A DNA stretch of 7,933 nt from Ruminococcaceae bacterium UBA1213 (lineage in GTDB: Bacteria; Bacillota; Clostridia; Oscillospirales; Acutalibacteraceae). Numbering within the stretch: position 1 is the first letter of the stretch; the number at the start of each line of letters is the position of its first letter. Under the pieces are notes generated by a model. The model had not been told where the DNA came from. It did not search any database and worked only from the letters and a program-made list of their open reading frames with translations. The stretch is from positions 17,765 to 25,697 of the forward strand of contig DBXL01000128.1 in the NCBI GenBank assembly GCA_002309275.1. The letters are read 5' to 3'. A program made the position numbers and the translations under genes. Positions 1-3,896 of this stretch are shown piece by piece.

Positions 1-293
1 TTCATATTGAACGGCAGATTATACAATTCATCTTTATATATTGCAACAGGTGAGTTGATATAATTATTGAACTCTGCAAACTGATTGATGTATTCCCATA
101 CTTTTTTGTCGTTTGTATGGAAAATATGTGCCCCGTACTTGTGTACGTTGATGTCCTCGATTTTTTCACAGTAAATATTTCCGCCTATATGATTTCTTTT
201 ATCAATCACAAGAACTTTTTTGCCTCTTTTGTGAGCCTCATGTGCAAATATCGCACCAAACAAGCCTGCACCAACTACCAAATAATCGTACAT
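1..293 (-). CDS. glf: UDP-galactopyranose mutase, N-terminal part (cut by window edge)
   Basis: This flavoenzyme converts UDP-galactopyranose to UDP-galactofuranose in the cytoplasm, supplying Galf for surface glycans. Only the first 97 codons are present and the rest lies beyond base 1. Seen directly: an N-terminal Rossmann FAD-binding motif GAGLFG (residues 8-13) after the beta strand MYDYLVV, an acidic end of strand 2 with DKRNHIGGN (31-39), and the family signature HKYGAHIFHT (51-60). These are hallmarks of bacterial Glf, which is usually about 370 residues. The ATG at 291-293 is preceded by GGAG (minus strand, bases 305-308). The gene starts 23 bases after the stop of the DUF4422 gene with no terminator between, so the two are probably one transcript. 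An open reading frame on the opposite strand here is a shadow. The family call is secure; completeness of the gene is unknown. Confidence 0.93.
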   Translation of the reverse strand, partial: MYDYLVVGAGLFGAIFAHEAHKRGKKVLVIDKRNHIGGNIYCEKIEDINVHKYGAHIFHTNDKKVWEYINQFAEFNNYINSPVAIYKDELYNLPFNM

Positions 294-316
294 AAAACAA
301 TCATCTCCATAATATA

Positions 317-1192
317 TTATTTTTTCAACTTACGCATAAATGCTCTCCGTTTTGTGTTCGGCGGGCAGATATGATAAAAAAATTGATTGAAAGATAAATT
401 TTTCAAAGTTGTGCCGTTTACGCTCGAAAAATGCAGACGTGGAAATTCTATCCATGAAATGCCGGTATTATCCATTATATAGTACATATAGACACCGAAA
501 AGCCTTTCACCTAATTTTCCCATTTCACGAGGATAAAATAATTCTTCAGGCTTCCGTTTTTCATACTCAAACAAAATATCAAAAAGCCACTTGCTGTATC
601 TGTCAAAATTCTCTTTATCCATGACAAAGACATTACAGAAATAGGAATAGGTGCCTTTAAAATACTTTTCCGCCGACGGAAAATATGCAGGATATTTTTC
701 TTTGATAATATCTTTGAGAAGTCCTATATCATCAAACTTTTGTCTGTCATTCCTGTTATAGAACCCTTCAACGCTTTCATAGAGATTTTCACGTCTGTTT
801 GCAATAATGCTGTAGCTGTCCGTCAATGCACTGATTTTTTCATAGGACAATTCTGCTTTCCGCAGAGTTTCTTCATCAGACTGTCGGACTATCCTGTACG
901 GATATTTTGCATTTTTCCCCGAAAAGTCAAGGAAACGCCTTTCATGAAAAATTCCGCATATATCGCATTGTAAATTTTTCCAAGCCCAGTATTGCACCGT
1001 CAATTCACAGTAACTTTGATTTTTTTCTGAAATACTCTCCCCTGCGTCATCACGCATTGGCAAAACAACATCATTTTCACTGTAAAGTTCAGCTCCTGCC
1101 GACACCGGATATATTATATTTCCATAAACTTCCGCACTGCTTTTAAAGACACTTTCCAGTATTTTTATATCTTTCAAAATACACTTCACCAT
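317..1192 (-). CDS. DUF4422 glycosyltransferase-like protein of surface polysaccharide synthesis
   Basis: The protein matches the DUF4422 family, found in capsule, exopolysaccharide and LPS loci and thought to be glycosyltransferases. Recognisable blocks, numbered from the ATG at 1192, are the early GESISEKNQSYCELTVQYWA stretch (about 51-70), an FHERRFLDF block corresponding to the usual GLxHYRRYF (about 82-90), the central DIIKEKYPAYFPSAEKYFKG region, and the late MGKLGERLFGVYMYY segment. The length of 291 residues is near normal. The start is uncertain. The open frame extends to an ATG at 1240 (307 residues), but those extra codons run through a 7-bp repeat and a promoter-like TTGACA, and no Shine-Dalgarno site precedes either ATG. 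The N-terminus lacks the usual VATHKxY-type strand, so it may be divergent. It is followed closely by glf, suggesting a galactofuranosyl-related role (inference). The exact donor and acceptor cannot be read from the sequence. Confidence 0.82.
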   Translation of the reverse strand: MVKCILKDIKILESVFKSSAEVYGNIIYPVSAGAELYSENDVVLPMRDDAGESISEKNQSYCELTVQYWAWKNLQCDICGIFHERRFLDFSGKNAKYPYRIVRQSDEETLRKAELSYEKISALTDSYSIIANRRENLYESVEGFYNRNDRQKFDDIGLLKDIIKEKYPAYFPSAEKYFKGTYSYFCNVFVMDKENFDRYSKWLFDILFEYEKRKPEELFYPREMGKLGERLFGVYMYYIMDNTGISWIEFPRLHFSSVNGTTLKNLSFNQFFYHICPPNTKRRAFMRKLKK

Positions 1193-1196
1193 CTTT

Positions 1197-1225
1197 ATTT
1201 TGTCACATATATCACACAATGTCAA
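1197..1225 (-). promoter_or_regulatory. Candidate sigma-A promoter for the DUF4422-glf operon
   Basis: On the minus strand a perfect -35 TTGACA (1220-1225) is separated by 17 bases from CAAAAT (1197-1202). Transcription would begin near 1190-1191, practically on the ATG at 1192. Either the mRNA is leaderless or translation begins at a later codon. The -10 is imperfect (CAAAAT instead of TATAAT). Confidence 0.5.
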
Positions 1226-1232
1226 GGGAAAA

Positions 1233-1267
1233 TTGCTCATTGCTCACTGCTCATTGCTAATTGAATT
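1233..1267. repeat. Degenerate 7-bp tandem repeat between two minus-strand genes
   Basis: On the plus strand the heptads read TTGCTCA, TTGCTCA, CTGCTCA, TTGCTAA and then the decayed TTGAATT. The fourth unit supplies the TAG stop of the tubby-like gene (1257-1259), and the repeat ends 7 bases before the -35 box of the DUF4422 promoter. No terminator hairpin with a T-run is visible here. Confidence 0.75.
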
Positions 1268-1739
1268 CTGCTATCTGGGTTTTGGTATCGGCGGCGGAAA
1301 TATACATGGCTGCACAGACTGCACAGCACATTGAAAACAGCTTTTGCTCTTCATTGAAAATTTCAAGTTCAAAGCCGTCACCGAATTTACCCCAGCATTT
1401 TTTTTGTGTCATAACGGGTGTCTTATCTACGTCTATAAGTGAAAATCTGCCTGATGAGATGTCGCCCAAAAATCTGTAAGTGCTGCCGTATATCATGAAT
1501 GCAAAGCATTCTTTCAACACAGGCACAAGAATATATAAATGTCCCCTGCACCTGACCGAAAAATAACGGAATACCAGTTTTTGATTGAGTATCTCTGCAA
1601 CAGGTTTTTTATTAAGGTTTTTTATGATGATTTTTTGTTTATTCCTGTCAGTTTTCAATGAAACCGTATATTTCAGATGTGCCGATTCATCAAGTATCTC
1701 AAAACCGCTGTCGGCACGTTTCAAAAAAAACTTCATCAT
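1257..1739 (-). CDS. Tubby-C-like / LURP-one-related (LOR) small protein
   Basis: The 160-residue protein has no signal peptide or clear membrane span and is rich in alternating beta-strand patterns. Its second half carries the pattern seen in LURP-one-related/tubby-like proteins: D-x-D-K-T-P-V-M-T-Q-K-K-x-W (about 105-116), then GDGFELEIFNEE (about 120-131), then a terminal hydrophobic, Cys-rich helix (MCCAVCAAMY). In known LOR/tubby folds this helix fills a beta barrel. No molecular function is established for bacterial members. The frame can begin at GTG 1745, but ATG 1739 is preferred because AGGCGG (on the minus strand, just after the upstream stop) then lies 5 bases ahead. The start is 9 bases after the ImmA stop codon, so it is translationally coupled as the last gene of the XRE-ImmA operon. 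The fold assignment is by pattern and is moderately uncertain; the gene itself is very likely real. Confidence 0.6.
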   Translation of the reverse strand: MMKFFLKRADSGFEILDESAHLKYTVSLKTDRNKQKIIIKNLNKKPVAEILNQKLVFRYFSVRCRGHLYILVPVLKECFAFMIYGSTYRFLGDISSGRFSLIDVDKTPVMTQKKCWGKFGDGFELEIFNEEQKLFSMCCAVCAAMYISAADTKTQIAEFN

Positions 1740-1748
1740 AGTCACCGC

Positions 1749-2183
1749 CTAAAAAAATAATTGATCCACTTTTTCTTCAGGGATATGTGCCAGCTGAGAA
1801 ATTTGTTTTACCGTCACCGTGTCGCATTCTATGCAACTGTCATACTCTGCCGTAAGGAGAAGATATGCTGCAAACATATCTGCCTCCCTCTCATACTTTG
1901 ATACAATGAAATCCGTATTGCAACTCAAACTGATTGAGTTGGTGCATTTGTGCAGAGTGATGTGTCCCAGCTCATGGGCAGTTGTAAAACGCTTTTCATC
2001 ATCATTCAGCATGTTATTCAGTACAATAAACCATCTTCCTTTCCTGTTTATCGTAAACCCATTCACACGCTTCGGTAACTCCAGCGATAAAGTGATAATC
2101 CCCATATTTTCACATATTGTTTTAGGCTCTGCCGAACCCTGCTCTATTACCATATCCTGTACGCATTTTTGAATTTTGTTCAT
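1749..2183 (-). CDS. ImmA/IrrE-family zinc metallo-endopeptidase
   Basis: This is a small cytoplasmic zinc protease (144 residues) of the family that includes ICEBs1 ImmA and Deinococcus IrrE. The catalytic HELGH motif is at residues 70-74 within FTTAHELGHITLH, giving two His ligands and the catalytic Glu. The third ligand is expected in the downstream EREADMFAAYLL stretch (about 98-109), as in the family. The length is typical of a stand-alone protease domain with no fused HTH or sensor. The ATG at 2183 has an excellent GGAGG site 6 bases upstream. It starts 13 bases after the XRE stop. In characterised systems ImmA cleaves the cognate XRE repressor and relieves repression; that the adjacent XRE protein is its substrate is inference from gene order. 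The C-terminal segment (VTVKQISQLAHIPEEKVDQLFF) resembles a short helical substrate- or DNA-facing tail. The family call is firm. Confidence 0.93.
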   Translation of the reverse strand: MNKIQKCVQDMVIEQGSAEPKTICENMGIITLSLELPKRVNGFTINRKGRWFIVLNNMLNDDEKRFTTAHELGHITLHKCTNSISLSCNTDFIVSKYEREADMFAAYLLLTAEYDSCIECDTVTVKQISQLAHIPEEKVDQLFF

Positions 2184-2196
2184 TTAACTCCTCCAT

Positions 2197-2568
2197 TTAA
2201 TCCAATTCGAGTTTCTCAGCACACCTCGCAACTGCATTGATGGCATCAAGTATCTGCTGTTTTTCCTCACGGCTCAACGGCTGTCCGTCAAACATCAATG
2301 CATCCTGCTCTGCAAGCTTTCTTGTGAATTCATCAAGCACCTCACTTACATACACCGAATTTTCGGTATTTCCGAGAAGATAATCTGCCGTCACACCGAA
2401 AATTTCACAAAATTTCAACAATGTTTCATTGTCAGGTGTACGCCTGTTCTGCTCATACATCCCTATTGCTGATGCCGAAACTCCTATTTCACTTGCTACT
2501 GTCGCCTGACTAAAATGTCTTTCTTTCCTGAGTTTTCTAAGTCTTTCTCCAAGTGTTCTACCGTTCAT
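2197..2568 (-). CDS. XRE/ImmR-type transcriptional repressor
   Basis: The 123-residue protein has an N-terminal Cro/CI-type helix-turn-helix (about residues 6-65). Helices LGERLRKLRKERHFSQ and QATVASEIGV are followed by a recognition helix around SASAIGMYEQNRR (31-43), and the domain ends with the characteristic FGVTADYLLG. The C-terminal tail (about 75-123) contains LMFDGQPLSREEKQQILDAI, a segment often seen in Clostridial XRE proteins, which may serve for dimerisation or as the region clipped by a protease. The ATG at 2566-2568 is preceded by a GGGGGAT Shine-Dalgarno-like stretch. It is the first gene of the operon with ImmA and the tubby-like protein. A palindrome inside its own promoter suggests autoregulation (inference). 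The likely role is to repress its own operon and perhaps the divergent sigma-like operon until ImmA cleaves it. Confidence 0.92.
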   Translation of the reverse strand: MNGRTLGERLRKLRKERHFSQATVASEIGVSASAIGMYEQNRRTPDNETLLKFCEIFGVTADYLLGNTENSVYVSEVLDEFTRKLAEQDALMFDGQPLSREEKQQILDAINAVARCAEKLELD

Positions 2569-2585
2569 AATCGATCCCCCAATTT

Positions 2586-2617
2586 TTTATTAAGTCCTTT
2601 TTTTATCAAGTCCTTTT
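2586..2617. repeat. 16-bp direct tandem repeat in the xre leader
   Basis: Two adjacent copies of TTTATYAAGTCCTTTT (2586-2601 and 2602-2617) differ by one base. They lie between the xre promoter and its start codon, inside the mRNA leader of about 100 bases. On the mRNA each copy contains AAAGGACTT. The purpose is unknown; it could be a direct-repeat operator or a duplication product. Confidence 0.8.
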
Positions 2618-2626
2618 GTGCAAAAG
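2613..2626. promoter_or_regulatory. Perfect palindrome CTTTTGTGCAAAAG, candidate operator
   Basis: Six-base arms CTTTTG and CAAAAG flank a central TG. The site lies downstream of the xre start of transcription (expected near 2669), so a bound protein could act as a roadblock. It shares TTTTGTGCA with the palindromic site at 2746-2756. Confidence 0.45.
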
Positions 2627-2675
2627 CCCCGATATGCGACTGACACCTGCTCTTTCCCCTGCACTGCTTTACAGC

Positions 2676-2704
2676 ATTATACCACAAATTGTGTTTGATT
2701 GCAA
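2676..2704 (-). promoter_or_regulatory. Sigma-A promoter of the XRE-ImmA-LOR operon with operator in the spacer
   Basis: On the minus strand TTGCAA (2699-2704), a 17-base spacer and a consensus TATAAT (2676-2681) are present. Transcription should start near 2669, giving a leader of about 100 bases. The spacer contains the perfect 11-bp palindrome CACAAATTGTG (2683-2693), well placed for an autorepressor to block RNA polymerase. Confidence 0.8.
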
Positions 2705-2745
2705 GAGAAAAATAATTTTTCAGCGTTTTTGTCAAATCCTAAATA

Positions 2746-2756
2746 CACATTTTGTG
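2746..2756. promoter_or_regulatory. Near-perfect palindrome CACATTTTGTG, candidate operator
   Basis: CACA and TGTG arms are separated by three bases, like the operator-like palindrome in the xre promoter (CACAAATTGTG). It lies between the two divergent promoters, 26 bases upstream of the plus-strand -35 box and 41 bases upstream of the minus-strand -35. Sharing of one regulator is inference. Confidence 0.4.
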
Positions 2757-2782
2757 CAGATAAACAATTTTCCTGAAATCGC

Positions 2783-2810
2783 TTGACTTTTCGACAAAAT
2801 GGGATATACT
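2783..2810 (+). promoter_or_regulatory. Promoter of the small-protein / sigma-4-like operon
   Basis: TTGACT (2783-2788), a 16-base spacer and TATACT (2805-2810) form a good sigma-A promoter. Transcription should start near 2817, giving a leader of about 100 bases. The -10 box overlaps a perfect 12-bp palindrome, TTGTAATTACAA (2810-2821), that would cover the start site. Confidence 0.75.
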
Positions 2811-2821
2811 TGTAATTACAA
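2810..2821. promoter_or_regulatory. Perfect palindrome TTGTAATTACAA over the transcription start
   Basis: This 12-bp palindrome begins on the last base of the -10 box and spans the predicted start site, a classical position for a repressor operator. The same half site TTGTAAT also touches the -10 box of the promoter at 3831-3859. Confidence 0.5.
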
Positions 2822-2866
2822 AAGTTATCTACACACTTAGTGTATAAATTCTCACAGATAGCTTTT
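2820..2866 (+). other. Leader RNA hairpin, possible attenuator
   Basis: In RNA, AAAAGUUAUCU (2820-2830) pairs with AGAUAGCUUUU (2856-2866), 11 pairs including one G-U. The loop contains a small inner palindrome, ACACTTAGTGT (2833-2843). The right arm runs into a T-rich tract ending about 2876, so the structure could end transcription early or stabilise the 5' end. The long loop and AT-rich stem make it weak. Confidence 0.4.
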
Positions 2867-2885
2867 TAATTTTTATCATCATATC

Positions 2886-2898
2886 ACACGTAACGTGT
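2886..2898. promoter_or_regulatory. Perfect palindrome ACACGTAACGTGT just before the ribosome binding site
   Basis: A 13-bp perfect palindrome sits 3 bases upstream of the AAGGAG site (2902-2907) of the 68-residue gene. It could be an operator roadblock, or a small RNA hairpin near the ribosome binding site. Its ACAC/GTGT arms match those of the palindrome at 2833-2843. Confidence 0.45.
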
Positions 2899-2916
2899 TG
2901 AAAGGAGTTTTTTTCA

Positions 2917-3123
2917 ATGACATATCAGCAATGGGGAAATGAATACAAGACAACTGCCGACATAATAAAAGAAAGAATTGCCAATCTTAAAAAACAGCTT
3001 ATCACCGCATCGGTTGACGAACTCCGTGAACTTAACTACCGCATATCTTCATTATATCAGATGTATCTTGACTGCATGGATATTGCCGATACTTTAATAG
3101 TAAGAAAGGGTGTTGCATTTTGA
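2917..3123 (+). CDS. Small helical protein of unknown function, partner gene of the sigma-4-like protein
   Basis: This 68-residue cytoplasmic protein is almost entirely predicted helix, with heptad-like charged/hydrophobic alternation (IIKERIANLKKQL at about 16-28, ELRELNYRISSLYQMYLDCMDIADTL at about 35-60). That suggests a two-helix coiled-coil hairpin. It has no signal peptide, membrane span or catalytic motif. The ATG at 2917 follows AAGGAG with a 9-base gap and is the first start after the promoter at 2783-2810. Its stop TGA (3121-3123) overlaps the TTG start of the next gene, so the two products are made together and probably interact. I do not recognise a named family. The combination of a short coiled-coil protein with a small sigma-like protein is reminiscent of pairs in Clostridial accessory elements, but function is unknown. 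Confidence 0.8.
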   Translation: MTYQQWGNEYKTTADIIKERIANLKKQLITASVDELRELNYRISSLYQMYLDCMDIADTLIVRKGVAF

Positions 3124-3407
3124 GAAAGGAAATTTCAGTCACTCCCGAAATCATCGAACAGCTTTCATATTATAACCATCAAAATGAAAGCTCTTCCGAT
3201 CCTAAAATCCAGCGTATGAAAAAAATTATGAAAATCGCCCTTGAAAACGAACTTACACAAAGACAACATCAATGTATTGTAATGAGATACTTTGAAAATA
3301 TTCCCGTCAAGCAGATTGCGGAAAAAATCGGCATATCTCCCGCTGCCGTTTATAAACATCTTCATAAAGCAATGTGTACTTTCAAAAAATGTGCTGTTTA
3401 TCTCTGA
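3120..3407 (+). CDS. Sigma-70 region 4-like DNA-binding protein
   Basis: Residues about 45-90 match sigma-70 region 4: LTQRQHQCIVMRYFENIPVK is followed by a helix-turn-helix, QIAEKIGISPAAVYKHLHKA (about 65-84). Region 4 normally contacts the -35 element and the RNA polymerase beta flap. The protein has only 95 residues and no region 2, so it cannot be a complete sigma factor. Its first 40 residues are polar and helical with no recognised domain. The start is TTG at 3120, overlapping the upstream stop as TTGA, with AAAGGG 9 bases ahead; no better start gives the full domain. It may be a partial or split sigma factor, a phage ArpU/late-activator-like regulator, or an HTH regulator borrowing the sigma fold. 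Being divergent from an XRE/ImmA operon, it may be the switch's output (inference). Confidence 0.82.
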   Translation: MRKEISVTPEIIEQLSYYNHQNESSSDPKIQRMKKIMKIALENELTQRQHQCIVMRYFENIPVKQIAEKIGISPAAVYKHLHKAMCTFKKCAVYL

Positions 3408-3476
3408 TGTGTGCATAAAATAAAAAATTCTGCCTAAAATATAAGTATCCCGATTTAAAAAAGGAGGATACCAAAA

Positions 3477-3695
3477 ATGCTTGACAAGCTTTCTTTGATA
3501 TTGCTTATAATAGGCGGTCTTAACTGGGGTTCCGTCGGTATATTCCAATTTGACCTTGTGGCATGGCTGTGCGGAGGTCAGACAGGCATTGTCAGCAGAA
3601 TCGTCTATACCCTTGTTGCACTTGCTGCAATATGGTGCATATCTCTGCTTTTCAGAGATGACGAAACTGCTCCCAAGCTTTCTTCTTCCGTCTGA
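3477..3695 (+). CDS. DUF378 family small membrane protein
   Basis: The 72-residue protein matches the DUF378 family (B. subtilis YuzA-like). The conserved GGLNWGSVGIFQFDLVAWLC segment (about 13-32) and a second hydrophobic segment, RIVYTLVALAAIWCISLLF (about 42-60), imply two membrane-spanning helices joined by a short Gly-rich loop. The C-terminus (RDDETAPKLSSSV) is short and polar. The family has no established function. An ideal AAGGAGG (3461-3467) lies 9 bases before the ATG. It starts 69 bases after the sigma-4-like gene with no visible terminator between. It might therefore be read from the upstream promoter, although no promoter of its own was convincing in that gap either. It is closed off by the terminator at 3704-3749. 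Confidence 0.9.
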   Translation: MLDKLSLILLIIGGLNWGSVGIFQFDLVAWLCGGQTGIVSRIVYTLVALAAIWCISLLFRDDETAPKLSSSV

Positions 3696-3703
3696 AATCC
3701 ACA

Positions 3704-3749
3704 AAAACAAAAACTGCTGTACTTTTTCAAGTATAGCAGTTTTTGTTTT
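3704..3749 (+). terminator. Strong intrinsic terminator after the DUF378 gene
   Basis: A 21-bp stem (3704-3724 with 3729-3749, one G-U pair) closes a four-base loop and ends in a T-rich right arm. The left arm is A-rich, so it could also work on the minus strand, though no minus-strand gene ends here. It insulates the sigma-4/DUF378 unit from the Ig-like gene. Confidence 0.92.
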
Positions 3750-3761
3750 AATTTATGGGTG

Positions 3762-3775
3762 AAATTGTACAATTT
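3762..3775. promoter_or_regulatory. Perfect palindrome AAATTGTACAATTT upstream of the Ig-like gene
   Basis: A 14-bp perfect palindrome centred 62 bases upstream of the -35 box at 3831. The spacing would suit an activator or a looping repressor. No regulator is identified. Confidence 0.4.
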
Positions 3776-3830
3776 TCTATGTCACCTATTGTGCATTTTA
3801 CCCTATATTTTACGAAAAATTAAAAACGTG

Positions 3831-3859
3831 TTGCAATTATTACAAGTTTGTTATATAAT
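3831..3859 (+). promoter_or_regulatory. Sigma-A promoter of the Ig-like/transglutaminase gene
   Basis: TTGCAA (3831-3836), a 17-base spacer and TATAAT (3854-3859) are present; the start is expected near 3866, leaving a leader of about 30 bases. Inverted half sites ATTACAA (3839-3845) and TTGTAAT (3859-3865) lie within the promoter and may bind a regulator. Confidence 0.82.
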
Positions 3860-3896
3860 TGTAATCGTTCTGATATAGAAAGGAAAGATTTTACTT

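Noticed and set aside
117..374. 85-codon plus-strand frame antisense to glf and the DUF4422 end
   Set aside because: It is a shadow of glf, whose motifs are unmistakable, and has no ribosome binding site or family resemblance.
1233..1267. Heptad array considered as a CRISPR remnant
   Set aside because: The units are only 7 bp and contiguous with no spacers, and there are no cas genes nearby.
2569..2916. Attachment site or mobile-element end in the divergent region
   Set aside because: No integrase, recombinase, tRNA 3' end or long flanking direct repeat is visible; the palindromes and 16-bp repeat are better explained as regulatory.
3165..3710. 181-codon open frame on the minus strand
   Set aside because: It runs antisense through the sigma-4-like gene, the intergenic gap and the DUF378 gene. 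The sense-strand genes have domains and good start signals, while this frame has none.
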